Shown here: piece after piece, positions 13,911 to 27,205 of the stretch | How positions within the stretch are numbered: the stretch's first letter is position 1 | How the letters are laid out: each line of letters begins with the position of its first letter | NCBI GenBank assembly: GCA_034670405.1 | Contig: JAXDDX010000183.1 | Span: 618,501 to 682,500, forward strand | DNA from: Hoplostethus atlanticus | Taxonomy: Eukaryota; Chordata; Actinopteri; Trachichthyiformes; Trachichthyidae | Reading direction: 5' to 3' | Length of the DNA stretch: 64,000 bases | Notes under the pieces: model-generated | Databases searched by the model: none | What the model was told of the DNA's origin: nothing | What the model saw: the letters and a program-made list of their open reading frames with translations, nothing else | Position numbers and translations under genes: made by a program

Positions 13911-15953
13911 GAATATAGTGTTTTGCATGATACTATTAGATAATCTTGGGCAATTTTAGGTATTCAGCCCTCAGGACGTGACCTAGAAAATTATGAAATG
14001 GGCTATCTCTGTGTGATTAGCGAGCTAGAGCTAAAGCTCTGCCTCAGAATCCCACCGGTGTTATAAAACTTTGAATTTTCTAGACTGCTGAGGTACGTGT
14101 TTATGCTGGAATGGACTCTGTTTTGTTCTTTCTTTCCCAAGCCCCACCCCAATCTCTCTCTCTCTCTCTCTCTCTCACTCAACAAACAGAAAGCCTTTCT
14201 AGACGGAGGGACAGAGCACACTGAAGAATTTCATTCGGTTAAAGCCCCCCTCCACTTACAAAGTAGGAGTGACAGCTGATTTCAACCAATCAAAAAAGGA
14301 CACAGCTGATTGGCCCTGGCACACCTGAGCTCCATTTTGACTGGGACTGTGATTGGTGGAAATAATCTAACTTTTTGAAATGCTTTCTGAGAGGTTTAGA
14401 AATTTGAAAGGGGTGATACTGGAGGAGAAGACACCATGTATTCTAGGCCAGTGCAGGCTGAGAGTTTTGTCATTTTCCATTTAAAATGTTGCTATTTGGC
14501 TATTTGAGAGAGTTGTGGAGGTCCATTCAGTTTCCTCATCATACAGTATTTAGGCCAAAATTGAAGAGAATAGCAGTACTAGTCATTGCCAGACAAAATA
14601 ATTTATCAAAGAAGCAGAAAACCCTGTACAAGCTCATCAATTCCATCAGCAAAAAATACATTTCTCATATTTATATTTTTGGCCCAGTACCAGCATGTAA
14701 CTACAAATCAGGTTACACAGAGCCCTGTGTATAATCTCTCGTGACGAGAGATGATACTGATATGGCATCCATCTCTGCCGGAAAATAACAAGCCAGCAAA
14801 AATTTGATTTAACTTGTCCCTATTATGACCCAGCTTTCGACCTAGTAGCAAAGCCCATTTTCTGTGCACGCAAAGTCAGAAAATTGCTGGTGGAAATGCC
14901 ATGGTAACTATTACATGGTATCTTAACATTCCAGTGACTGTGCACAAGGTTGCTGTTTTACTCATCTAGTTAGGTTTATCTTGGACATTTAAATGTTAAA
15001 TGTTGATTTTACTAGCATTACCTACTTGTGGGGAATGAAAAAAAATAGATGAATTCGCTGTTTAACAGCCATCCTTTTTAGGTTACATTTTGTTTTGACA
15101 ATCAATGTGGCAGGTCAAATATTTGCTCAATTTTTGGTAAAATTCTCCAAAATCAGGACTGGGATCAAATTACATTCAGTTCCGTCTCTTTAATCCATTT
15201 GCATTCATCCTCATTTATTAATAGTTTCGCTATGACAAACTTCTTGGGCCCAAAGTTTCTTAATATCAGAACTTGAAGAGAGCCGACAGTATAAATTCAT
15301 TGTTGAATGACCAAACATGAAGTGAGCCTGGTCTTATTGTGGAAAGTTGGCTGATGGCAGGACAATCTAGATGGCTGGTTTACTTTCCTGTTGTTAAAGT
15401 TGGCAAAGAAAGCACGTGTCATAACGGTCATCCCTACCTTGGTGAGTGGAATAGAAAAGAATAGAACAGAACAAAACAGCTCGACCAACATACATTCCTG
15501 TGGTTTATCTGCAGAGGCGGCACGTGTCTCCTCCCTGACCCCCCCCCCACCCTTCCCAGAACTAATTGTCTGTGTTCTGGCCAAGAGCCAGGATGTTTTA
15601 CGATGATATCAGCTTGTTTGGCCGGGCCTCCTCAGCACTCCTGCCCCGCATCTGGCACTCCCCTGGCTAATGAAACCACAGCACACGTATGTAAGCATTA
15701 ACCAACGCACATCCACCTTGCTACCTACACATGCATACACACAAATCTATTCAGTCCACAAACTACTTTTACAGGTTGTTTCTATTGTTGTGGGGACATC
15801 TGGAGTCTATAACACAATACACATATAAACAAATAGAAAGGCAACACAAACTATATTTTACTTGGAAAAAGACTAATGATATGCTGCTCTGAATACCCAC
15901 TTTGATACTCCACATAACACTTCTAAGTACAGAGACTGAACTTGAAATCACAT

Positions 15954-15955
<2 letters not shown>

Positions 15956-15987
<32 letters not shown>
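15956..15987 (+). repeat. (CA)n microsatellite
   Basis: 32 bp of CA. Confidence 0.95.
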
Positions 15988-15990
<3 letters not shown>

Positions 15991-17262
15991 TGTTTATCTT
16001 AAGGTAATTAAGAAGTCTTTGTCAACAGGCTGATAACTTCCTGACAACTCCCCTTGTTAAGAAAAACAATCTGCTCCTTCCTTCCTCCCCCCCCTTTCTC
16101 CCTCTCCCTCTATTTCATCTACCTCCCGACCTCCCAAAGTGATTCACATTCGATCACACGATTTCCTGTGAAATCAGAGGTGGCATGAGTGACGTTTCAG
16201 GACTCAGCAGGATAATCCCAGTTAAATCGTTAAGTGTGTGATAGCCCATCCTGACCTAATCATCTAGTGTGAGCATATTTACGACTGAGACAAACAAAAA
16301 TAGAAATCCGCCATTATGTGACTGATGCAATGTATTTTCAAAATCGGTTAGGATTTTAAGTCTTCTAATGTGTGTATTTTACATATTTGTGATATATTCC
16401 TTCAGTCTCTTTCTGGTCTGTCATTTAGCCTTTATTTCAACCTTTGACTTCTCTATCTCTCTCCAATAAACCTCTCTTCCACAGCTTTGCATCACTGTAA
16501 GTGAGTTATGTTTGCAGTTCTTCAACAGGTAGGCCTAATACAAAGTAGCATATTGAGCCAAGTGGGAGATAAGCCAGAGTTTTATGTGATATAAAACTGA
16601 AAGCTTACAGCTTTACACAATCTCAAAGGCTGCAAAATACCTAGATGGGACATTTCAATACAGCGGTATAACCCAAGCCCGGTGTATCCTACATATGTAC
16701 ACAACTGCACTCTTTATTTCTTGTTTCCTTTCACTTGCCATTTCTCTTCCTCCCTCTGATCCCTCGTGGCTCCATACATTCCCTATCACAAAGCGGCATA
16801 TTAAGTTTGATAATTAGGCTGCCATCAATGTGAAACGTAAAAGGAACTTTTCAGTAAAACAGCAAAAAATCCTCTGCCTAACTCAATTCAAGAGCAAACC
16901 TCAAGGCTCCTGATTCTTTTCAAGATCACAAAAACACGGCTTAACGCCTAGCTTCTCTTAAGCACCACTGCGAGAACTTCAAACAAAGCTGCTGATAAAT
17001 GGGACTGCCAGTATCAGTTAGCTACAGTGGATGCACGCTGAAACACACAAGATAAAAAAAATGCTTTTAATACGACCACCACGCTTTGTAAGTAGGATCA
17101 AGTAGATGAATGTGTGGCTGAGTGTGCGTGTGAGGGGGTGTGTGCAGAGGGAGGGAGACTGAGAGAGAGAGAGAGAGACAGGGAGAGGGAGTTGTCTGGT
17201 ATGATGTTTTAAAAACATGATTTGCCTGGCACTGGGAGGGATTAGGGATGGCACTGCCTTAC

Positions 17263-17264
<2 letters not shown>

Positions 17265-17308
<44 letters not shown>
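17265..17308 (+). repeat. (CA)n microsatellite
   Basis: 44 bp of CA. The minus-strand frame over it is a translated repeat, not a gene. Confidence 0.95.
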
Positions 17309-17311
<3 letters not shown>

Positions 17312-18329
17312 CCTGGCTCTGTAATCCTGAACACATTAACAGCCATAATTACAAGGCTACAACAGATTAGCATTGCAAGAATATGACTGAGTGATGGGAA
17401 GAGAGAGGGAGAAATATAGAGATAGACAAATAAAAAGAGGAGGGATGAGATGGAGTAATTAGGGAGGCCGACTATGTGTTCTCTATCCCACGAGAACGAA
17501 GGAGAAAAAAAAAAAAAAGGAAGACAAGGTTATGAGTAGGAAGGGACAGTCAAGAGGCAATGAAGGAAGTTAGAGGGTTTAACAGGAAGAGAAGAAGAAA
17601 CAGGAGGTGAGAAGGTAGAGAACGAAGAGGAGGAGAAAGGAGAGGGGGGGACCAGGACAAAACACACCCCAAGAGCAGTGCTTGTGCTTAACAAGGCATT
17701 TCATTCACACAGAGAAAACAAAGTATTTAATTTAAGCACTCAAATAGCTAATCGATAGAGCACAGAGCTGCTCCATTACGCACTTCACAGCCGCAGGAAA
17801 ACACACCTGGAGCACTCACTCTGTCTCTCAGTGAACATTAATAACATTGTTGTGCTTGTGCTGCATGGTGTCTAAAATTCTAACCAGCTGAGGTGTGTGT
17901 TATTTAACTTCCTGAACTTAAATGACCTGAAAGTTGAACACAAAATAATACAGGTTTCACGTAAAAGCAAGTTTGACTATTAAAATGTAGACTATTCCAA
18001 CTGCTTTTCAAAGGTCTACCATGGGTCTAGCCTATAATACAACAAATATTACACAGGAGGATGAGCAGAGGGATGTAGAGGAAAAAGGGGAAGGGGTGCA
18101 GAAAGAGGGAAAGGAGGAGGTAGAAGAAGAGGAGGAAGAGGTCAAATGAAAGGGAAGGGAGAGAAGGGAGGCTGAGTGGAAGGTGGAGAGGATATGTATA
18201 AGGAAGAAGAAAGGGATGATAAATCAGGTGAAGGAGGGCAAAATGGACAAGAGGGCTGAGTGCAGAGTTGTGTGGGGAGAGAGAGATGAAACAGAGATAG
18301 AGGGAGGCAGAATAAGAAAGAAGCAGGGA

Positions 18330-18332
<3 letters not shown>

Positions 18333-18384
<52 letters not shown>
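18333..18384 (+). repeat. (GA)n microsatellite
   Basis: 52 bp of pure GA inside a longer purine-rich stretch from about 18050. Confidence 0.95.
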
Positions 18385-18387
<3 letters not shown>

Positions 18388-19593
18388 ATGGGAAAAACAT
18401 GATTGCATCGCTGAGTGAACTCTCACGTAAACACAAACACTCACACATGCACATGCACACGGCCTCACGCCGCCCTCTCAATCCAAACTTTGCCAATCTA
18501 TCTATGTATCTATATGACTGGTGTGATCTTTGAATAATGGAGCCAATATGAAGTGAGTCACTGAGAAGATTTGCTTGTCTGATGGGGGTCACAAGGTCCC
18601 CGCACCCGGAGCAGCACCGGGAATCAGCAGCAGTCATAAAGGAATCGCAAGAGGAAGTCATTTGCATTTTACACTGAAGACTAAAATGGAAACGGCTCAC
18701 GCCTGCTCCTGTCTGGACGATCACATCTCATATCAGAAACGCTTTTAATTTTTCATACAGCAATTATGGGGAACTGGACCTCCGTGGCTTCATCTAATTT
18801 CCCAAGACTTTGGGATGTGAAAATCATATGCCCCTTTCAAAATATAAGAAATGATAGAAGTGTTTATAATTCCTTTATGACTTCAGGAAAAATCTCAAAC
18901 CGCTGTTTCATAAAAAGTGATATAGCCTCTTTTCTAAGTCTTTCATGGCCTCCTGAAAATCTCAGACATTATTATAAAACTTCTTTTGAGAATGAATAAT
19001 GTAGCTGACTGATGTTGGTAACTCCCTGGAAAAAATGTAAGATGTGATGATACGAAATGTTCTGTATGATAATAGCTTGGTCAAAGAAGCTCACACAGTG
19101 TCAAGAGAGAAAAAATGTCTTATTACAAGAACAGACCAGTAGGTATTGGCAGCCAATTTAATGCCACTGTCAAATGAGGCCTATGGCCATGATCCTAATC
19201 ACTACTGCACCATTTTTGCCATAATACCATAATTGCACAATTATAAAACACTATACTGTGTAACACAAACAACTACAGAATTTCTTTCAGATGTCTTGAT
19301 GCAGTAAGTTTCCATTTTAGCCAATGTCAAATGACATTACCATATTACCATGACATTTTTCCATATTTAGCCAATTTATTAATATTTATCCATGTCATTA
19401 AAAGAACTAATACCATTCTCTACTTTTTGGTGTTGATTTATTGTCTGGCATCCATTCATTACTGGACTATTCTACCTCTGCAAGAATGTTTGCATCACTT
19501 GGAGAAGACCTGCCATGATGTGGAAATTCTAAACCATAATAAATATCTAGTTGGCTTGTAATTAAAGTGGCTGGTGCATCTTGGGATGTATCA

Positions 19594-19794
<201 letters not shown>

Positions 19795-19800
19795 TTACAT
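19795..19800 (-). promoter_or_regulatory. pard3b: Start-stop upstream frame (ATG TAA) in the Par-3 leader
   Basis: On the minus strand ATG is followed at once by TAA, 15 nt upstream of the main ATG and in the same frame. Start-stop elements of this kind are known to pause ribosomes and lower downstream initiation. It lies downstream of the candidate leader acceptor at 19817, so it would be in the mature leader. Its own context is weak (T at -3). Confidence 0.5.
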
Positions 19801-20399
19801 CCAAGATACAGGGCCTCTGTAGGTGGGAAGGCTGATGGGGATAATGATTCAAGGAGGTCCCAGAGTCTTGATTAACAGGCAGTGATGTGATCAAAACAGA
19901 AGGAGGCAGGAAATGGTAGGGAAGAAGATGGGAAACAGGACTGGTAATGAATGCAGTCTTGTGTCCAAAAAAAATCTGAAATGCTTAAAATACCAGAAAG
20001 ATTATATCCCTGAAAAGGGCTGCTTAGCTGTCCAATGTAACGAAGTCTGGCACAGCTTGTGAAGGTTTCCCAGAATCAGTGGTGCTCCTTCCCAAGATAA
20101 CCAAATGTATTGGCTTTCTGTCCAAGCCATAAACTTTTCTTTTATTTCAGCTACTTTGTCATCTCGTCACCTCTAGTAGGATCCCACAGGTGTATTAGAA
20201 AGGCACTGGGGCCAAAGACTTGAATTTCAAGAAGCGTCAAACGTAATCCAATGTTTGTTGACAAACGAGGCCAGTCTTGTGTCATGCCATTCTTCACTGA
20301 GATTACCAATTTACCCTAGCTAACTTCACTGTGCTTGGCTAAATAAGATAATAAGCTAGATAGTATAACCTGGCCTGGCTAAAATAGCAGGCTAGGGAT

Positions 20400-20960
20400 G
20401 AGAACCTTTAATGTGCAACAAGCCTGTGATGATGTCGCTCACTACGCCAGGCGAACTAGTACTAACGCTACTTATTTCGATAATAAAACAAGTTTATCTC
20501 AACTTTCATATCATGACTTAGCGAGCAGAAACCTGAGCTAGCTAACGTTAGCCACCTTAGCTGAACTTTGGAGGGAGGGATGCAGTCGCTCGTGCATCAT
20601 TCGGTAAATTTTTCCTCTCGCAAACTTCCTTTTTCCCAGGTGGTCAGCAGCAGCATACGCTCCATTACCGATACATTCAGTACAAACAAACGTAGGTGTA
20701 GTTTTGATACTTTTGATAAATATTAAACGAATGCAACTCCAGGGCAAGACAACTTGCCCTGTGCTGGGAAAAGTTTTGAAATTCCTCCACTACCGTCTGC
20801 TCCTGGCCAGTTCCCGACCAACTCCTCCACCGCTTGTTGCTGTCACTTTCTTAAAGGGACAGTACTCGAATTAAGGCTTGCAAACAAGTAGAGCTTCTTT
20901 ACAGTCCCGCGGTGCAGCCATCTAGCTCTAAAGGGCAATTTGTTTTATATTGTTGTTTCC
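20400..20960 (-). promoter_or_regulatory. pard3b: Probable promoter / 5' leader region of the Par-3 gene
   Basis: This stretch, 0.6-1.2 kb upstream of the start codon, has clearly more CpG than its surroundings (for example around 20580-20625 and 20795-20920). On the minus strand it contains a TGTCCCTTTAAG motif of the type common in CpG promoters, and CCGCGG at about 20910. No TATA box is obvious. A leader exon spliced to the start-codon exon is possible: a candidate acceptor (CTTCCCACCTACAG on the minus strand) lies at about 19817. Transcription start and leader structure are inferred only. Confidence 0.4.
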
Positions 20961-21134
20961 TCCACTTTTTTCACTAAATTGTACTGTTTGGGTAATGCAT
21001 TTAATAATGACTACTAACAATGTGTACTAACTAATGTTGGGCTAATTGCCTCAAATCACCTGGTGGAGAGAGCACAAATGTTGTAATCAAAACCAATAGT
21101 AGCCTAACTAATAGTAGCAATCCTCCACATGTTT

Positions 21135-21233
21135 TTTAGGGAGGTCTAGTGGTCTAGGTAGAGATCATCCCATAATTGGAAGGTCACAAGTTCAACCTCA
21201 ATAATAGCCTGATCACACACCGTAAGCTGCTCT

Positions 21234-21235
<2 letters not shown>
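21135..21235 (+). repeat. Possible tRNA-derived SINE head
   Basis: GGTCTAGTGGTCTAGGTAGAG resembles a tRNA A-box region, and about 30 bp later GTCACAAGTTCAACCTC resembles a decayed B box. It runs directly into a (GTA)n array at 21234-21270, as SINE tails often do. No known family tail is visible, so this is tentative. Confidence 0.35.

Positions 21236-21270
<35 letters not shown>
21234..21270 (+). repeat. (GTA)n microsatellite
   Basis: About twelve GTA units directly after the SINE-like head. Confidence 0.95.
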
Positions 21271-22662
21271 AAGTAATCATAAATATTATTGTTACTACTG
21301 TTTGTTTAATCTTGATAAATATTTCCTGTATAGAATTTGGACAAAATGTGAGAGAATACAACATGGCATACATGACACATCACATCAACTTTTAAGGACT
21401 GGTGAAATGTCACAGCCGATCATTTTGGTTCATTTGCACCCTATTGACAACATCCACTCAGATTTGTGTCCGACAAATATTTGAACCAAATCTACACACT
21501 TGAGCTACTCACACTAGCTGACCCTTACTTGCATTGTAATCTTAAGGCCTTTGAAAATGTTGTTTTTTCACAGTTTGTCTCATCTTCAAAGAGGAATACC
21601 ACGTGAGGTGGAGTTTGTCTTTGTAATTAGGAGCTCAAATGTATGCATGTGTGTGTCTGCTAATTGATTTGGGCTACGTTTAGTTTCTGGGTCACTGAAT
21701 TCCATTGCTACTAATGAACCCCTGGGGAGAATGCACATTTTGCATGCCTGCAGTTTTTTCCCCCTTCTCTCTTTCTTTGTTGGAAGTTAGAAATCCATTT
21801 GAATAATCATTTATTTATTATTTTATATGAATTTTGAATTGTTTGAATTAACTGAAAAGTTCAAGAGAAAGCAAAACCCAGGCGATATTGCAAAATAAGT
21901 TGGGGTTTTTTTATGATGGCGTCTTTTTGGAACACGGATATATTTTACAAATAACTTTATAACTTAAATTATGCAATTTGTTATGTTCAATTTCATAGAT
22001 CAAACAAACAAAAAATACAGTGCAAGTCCAAATATAAAGTTGAATCATTGTTTTCGACAAAAAAGGACTGAGTCAGTTATCCGGGCAACTGATGCATTCT
22101 GTTCAATTCTTTCATCTAATGTGATTGATCAGGGACCATTTCAAGTCAGAATCTGCTACTTGATGTGGCCCCATTATAAGCTGACTCTGATCAGAGCGTG
22201 ATTTATTGCATATTTAGTATGGGGGATGGTAGACCAGTAAATATTTGTTTCCCCCAACTATTTCCCCAAATTTCATCTCATCGAACAATGGGGATCCCAT
22301 CATGCCATAAATTGTTTGCTAACTACTAAGACATAACTTAGCCCAGTAGAACTATTGCGACCACAGCATCTCATCTTTTATGGCTACATTTGTTTTATAG
22401 TGTCCATTTTTGCAGCAGCTTGTTGACTGTCATCGCAGCTGTTGCAAGTCTACATTCCTGTTTTTCAAAGACACACAAACGTGGGTCACAGGGATATTTA
22501 AGTGAGCCACCAAAGAGAAAGTGGTATGCAGTGCTACTAAGCTTTCCAGTGTAAGGCAGGGCAATTCTGGGTGAAAAAATGTTACATTTTGTGTAGACAG
22601 AAAAAATAGTTTGGATTTCAAAAACAAAATAAAAGTACTGGAACTGTGTGTGCTTGTTTGGA

Positions 22663-22692
22663 ACATTACATTACATTACATTACATTACATT
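22663..22692 (+). repeat. (ACATT)6 microsatellite
   Basis: Six pentamer units flanked by GGAAC on both sides. Confidence 0.9.
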
Positions 22693-24264
22693 GGAACAAT
22701 GTATTGGATACCATCGGGGGCCTCGCTGATATCACTGGCTCAACTCTTTTTAAATAGATGCCTCTGCTTGTGTTACGCTGCTGTCTGTCTTTCCAGCAAG
22801 ACTAATGACTGGCCAAGCCATGGCTGACCCCTTTAGTCCTATTCTTCATGGTGTCCACTCCATCACTGACAGACTCGCCCTTTCTCAGCACCTCGAGCCA
22901 ATTCAGACAGCCTGAAAACCGGTAAACTGGTTATGATTTTGACTAATAAACTAGTGCACAACCTCAACCTCAAAATCATTTCACCATAATTAATGTTAGG
23001 GGGTAAAATGACCAAGTTTGGATATGAAACATAAGATGCAATAACATTTACACAATGTCATTTTTTTGTAATTCTCAAACTGCTCAAACAACACTCAGCA
23101 AGACTAGGCTGCAAACTAACTAAGCTTATTACTCAGTTGAGGCTGCAACCTCAGATATGAGGTTTCCTGCTGAGATCCATTTCCCAGTTTGCAAGGAGCA
23201 GCTGAATGTGCCATGCTTCTCTTCATCTTCTTTCTTCGACCAGATGAAAGGACAGGAGGTCAAAAGATCTCCCGTCCTTCTCCCAAAGTGTGTTGTTTAT
23301 TAGCTACCTAGCATGACGAGAACAGAGTCTGTGGTGCAACATATCATATACAGGAAAGAAGCCTGGCCATTTTAGCTTTTCTTCCTTTACAGTATGTTGC
23401 AGCAGCAAGATAAGGAAAGAATTTTCATTCTCCAGATTATTATTAAGTGGAGGGAAAGGCTTCAGTTGCATTGGACTGATTAAAAAAATGGCGCTTTAAA
23501 AAAACGGGGAGCAGATTTGTTGGTTCTATTCAAAATTGGAGAACGGAGCCTGCTCTAATTGCCTACTGTTTCCACACAGTCTCCTTCGCCCCCGTTCAAA
23601 CATTTCACCAGTAACCTCAACGTTGCAATATACCTGAATTTGAATTTGCCAGGCCAAAAGATGCCCATCCCTGGATCAATTCAAAATGGTCCACTAATGG
23701 CTGATGTGCCTCAACCTCAGCATTGTTCCATCAAATAAAAAGGTGGGTTTTGTTAAAAGAAGCTCCCATATTGTTCCTGTCCTCTCTTTGCGTCCTTCAG
23801 AATCAGAGGAGAAAATAAAAAAAGGTCCAAGGATTTCATGCAGCAGCAGCAGCAAACCGTACGACCTTTCTTGAACACACACACACACACACACACACAT
23901 GCATTCAAAACTGGCCCAGCTGATCCATATGGCTGTTCACCCCCCCATGTTAAAGTCCTAACCTCAGCAGTGCTCTGCGTCGTGCCTCTTGCATTATGAA
24001 CCGTTGTAAACCACAGAGAAGATGCTAGGTTGTGAATGCTCCCCCGCTGTTGGGCCAGGTGGATCCAGACCCTGGGAAACAAATCAATATGTCTGGCAGA
24101 ACACGTTCTGGTAAAAAAAAAAAGAAAGAAAAAGGAAATAAAAGGGCACAGCAGGACGGAAGAGAGCGTCTTAGAGCGCTTTACTACTATGTAGTGTTAT
24201 ATAATAATGTTTGTCCTGGGTTCTGGTTTGCTTACAGATGCTCTAACATTTTGTCAAATAGGAA

Positions 24265-24665
24265 CATTCCACCCTCATACTGTTATATGTCATTAATCTG
24301 TGGTGTTCAACGCATTCCAGGAGTTATTTTGTGATGAAGTGTTGCGATTTACTTTTTTGTTGAACCCACTTTCCCTCAACCTGCCTCGTCTACTTTCACT
24401 TCACTTAGTGATTTCCTGCATTTCCCAGAATGCCTTTCAGCTTTCAGACTATTCAGCTGTCGGTTATATGTGTAGGCGGAGAGAGCGAGCGCTTGTAGTA
24501 CTCAAAAAACAGCATCTCTTGGCACTGCGTTGCATTGTGGACTGTTGAGGATACTGTGGAGAAAGTGGTGTCGCTTCTTCTTCTACGATGGATTTCTTCC
24601 ATGTATGATTGTTGAACAAAACGGTGGGTCTAGAAAGAAGATCTTTTTCTTTGAACATGAGGTGC
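24265..24665 (+). repeat. Interspersed repeat family R1, copy C
   Basis: Plus-strand copy sharing AACGCATTCCAGGAG, TTATTTTGTGATGAAG and CCCTCAACCTGCCTCGTC with copy A. It also shares GCATTGTGGACTGTTGAGG and GGGTCTAGAAAGAAG with copy B. The open frames here are not conserved among copies. Confidence 0.65.
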
Positions 24666-24949
24666 CGATACCAAATCCTTGTGTTCTCCTATCAAACTCC
24701 ATTGTAGCTCAGCTGGAAATATATTGGCTTGACATGTTTTACGGTGAATTTTTCCTTTATCTACAATGCGATGGGGTCATTGCAGCCGGCCCGCCTGACC
24801 AGACTGTATCCTATGCCTTCTGGCACAACAATCGTTCCTTCTTCTCCTCCTTTAAGGCACTCCTCCTCCATTTGTGGTTTCATAGGGTTCTCAAATGAGC
24901 ACCCTCCTCCACTGGTGTTTCGGAAATAAGCCAAGACACCTTGGAAGGG

Positions 24950-25862
24950 CTCGACAGCAGGACCGTTGTCCTGGAACTACTCCCTCCACCACTCAGGCCT
25001 GGCCACTGCTCAGCCCTGTCCTGCCTCCATTACTGTGCCAGCTTGGTTCTGCCTCCGCTCATTCCTCTTCAGCCACTTCACCGGGAAGCTACCAGCTTCT
25101 TTCGGGGCTGGTCCTCCGACACCAAGCAACTCCAAGGGCTCTCCGGGGTGATTGCCCTGGAAAGCCCTTGCAGCCAACTTCCAGCATGTCCAGCTGCCCT
25201 GTTGTTTCATGGCCACAGCTCTGGCACGTATATCCTCCTCCTCCGCCAACCAGACCTCCCTCTGCACCATGCCACGGCGCTCCCTTGGGCTTGCGTTGTT
25301 CCAGCTCACCCATGGTGACGCAACCCAGGCCAAGCCTACCCTGGTTCACCGTGCCAACAATGACAGCGCGCTGCAGCCGTTCCTCCGCCTCCCTTAACGC
25401 CCTGCTGGCCGAACACTCGCGGCCAGTTCTGATGTTGATGTCTGCCTGACGGACCTCGATGTCCAGACGCTTTTGGGGACTGAGGAAGCTGTTGATTTTT
25501 CCTCTCCAGTGTCTCTACAGTGGAAAGGGTCACCTCATAAACCAGCAGTGGCCACAGGAGTCTGGGGAGTATACCCTGTGCTGGTCGCCCCAGGCCTTAC
25601 ACTTGCCAGGCAGGCCCGCTCTGGTTCCAGGGTTCTCATCCAGGTGTCTGCTTGGGTGAGTGGATGAGCATCTCCTTCACACTCTCCCTGTCACCGAGCT
25701 GGGCTCTGTACCACTTCCCCGGGCTCTTCACGGGTTTCTCTCCGACAGTGGGAATGGTGTCTCCTCCAATCCTGAACCGGTCTTGTGCACGGCCCTTCCA
25801 TGGAGGACTAGGCTTCTGGATTGAACTCCATTCCAGCCCCTTTGAGCTCTACCAGATCGAGG
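24950..25862 (-). pseudogene. Non-LTR retrotransposon reverse-transcriptase relic (C-terminal part)
   Basis: Minus-strand peptides in shifting frames follow one known teleost LINE protein in order. First comes an IPTVGEKPVKSPGKWYRAQL-like segment (about 25680-25760), then LPRLLWPLLVYEVTLSTVET (about 25515-25575), then QADINIRTGREC, EERLQRAVIVGTVNQGR and ERRGMVQREV..ARAVAMKQQGSW (about 25200-25460). These resemble the region after the catalytic core in R2-like or related pol proteins annotated across fish genomes (from memory; clade not assigned). At least three frameshifts and in-frame stops make it dead. It has higher GC than its flanks, as expected for a once-coding insert. The long plus-strand frames over it are shadows. 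Confidence 0.68.
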
Positions 25863-26032
25863 CTGAAAAAAGCACAAAGTGTCTAACTGTAAATTATATT
25901 TTTGTAATCTTTGTATTTTTGTATTCCAGCTGTATACTTTTTTTTGTGTGGTATTTCTATTTTATTATGTTGTTTTTGTTTGCCCTTTTGCCTGCTCTGT
26001 TCTGCAATATAAATCTCAAAATTTCAGACTGG

Positions 26033-26034
<2 letters not shown>

Positions 26035-26063
<29 letters not shown>

Positions 26064-26295
26064 GCGCAATGTGACGGCCACAGATACAGACAGATCGATA
26101 CCAGGGCTTGTCAGCAGGGAGATTTCGATCAGACACATTCATTCCGCCCCCACACACTCACACACACACTCACACACACACACACACACCACGCACACAC
26201 ACACACACACACACATGCACACACAGTAGTCACACCCCATATCCCACTGCAGAGTGTAAGGAAAAGGAGGCTGTCGATAGACCCTGCCCCAACAC

Positions 26296-26370
<75 letters not shown>
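26035..26370 (+). repeat. Compound GT / CA / CT-CA microsatellite cluster
   Basis: GT at 26035-26063, interrupted CA at 26150-26226, then CT at 26300-26337 passing directly into CA up to 26370. All frames over it are repeat translations. Confidence 0.95.
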
Positions 26371-26371
<1 letters not shown>

Positions 26372-26738
26372 CACAGTGTAAGAATAACAGCTCTGCCGAT
26401 CGTCCCTAGTCCCTGCAGAGATCTTCGATGTGTCACATCTGTACCAGCCTTGCCACTGTCCAGGGTGCAGTAAAAACCATTTACGCCACCAATGGGAGCC
26501 CTGCACCTAATTTAAGATGGATGTATGGATGGGTGGATGGACAGAGAAGCAGTAAAAAAACATTTAGAGAGGCAGCTATTGTAAAAGTCCCCCTTTAAGC
26601 ATTGTACTTAAATCTGGCCTGCATTACTACTGAGGACAATTCTGTCTTGACTATTATACAGCAGAATCAAATTTGAACTTGTTACTGGACCATTTCTTGT
26701 GCATTACCACATTTTAACATTTTGAAAATAATTCCTCG

Positions 26739-26766
26739 ATGGATGGATGGATGGATGGATGGATAG
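26739..26766 (+). repeat. (GGAT)n microsatellite
   Basis: Six to seven GGAT units. A short, less regular GGAT-rich stretch lies at 26518-26542. Confidence 0.85.
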
Positions 26767-27205
26767 ATTTTTTGGAAATGGGCAAACCCTGTGATTACAT
26801 TACAGTAATGTCAACATGGTGTGTTTGAAAATCTTTGCCTATTTTGTTATTTTTCCACAGCAATAGTTGATTTTCTCACAGGGATCTGACAGGGATTTAC
26901 ATTTCATTCCATACAGCTGCTGGTTCAGGTTGTACAGTGGTACGGTATATGTATGTACTATACTGCAAAATTAATTCTGAAGTCAAGGTTATTCATGTCC
27001 ATGAGCTCTAGACTTTTTTTTCCCGTGAATCCAGACTTGAAAATCATTTAGCTTTGGAGAAACTTAGCGAGTCTGCTACTTAAAGCTTTCAACCAGCTAA
27101 GCTCATAGTAGTTTAGTCATATTATCTTACATTGTAGAGACTTGGAAAAGCTTTAGTGGCATAATATAGTCCATAGTTTCAACAACTTCAATGTAGATTC
27201 TGAAG

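Larger units (their letters stand above)
20961..24264. other. Intergenic stretch without recognised genes
   Basis: AT-rich sequence upstream of the Par-3 gene. It contains the SINE-like head, the GTA and ACATT arrays and a CA array at 23875-23899. I see no coding exon with plausible splice sites on either strand. Confidence 0.5.

Noticed and set aside
18224-18724. 166-codon minus-strand frame, the longest after 24895-25449
   Set aside because: Half of it is SLSLSL from the GA array. The rest has no recognised domain.
24895-25449. 184-codon plus-strand frame, the longest in the window
   Set aside because: It is antisense to a minus-strand reverse-transcriptase relic and is Pro/Ser-rich because of that composition.
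26037-26473. Frames reading HTHTHT, VCVCVC, SLSLSL here and at many other places
   Set aside because: Direct translations of CA, GT and CT arrays.
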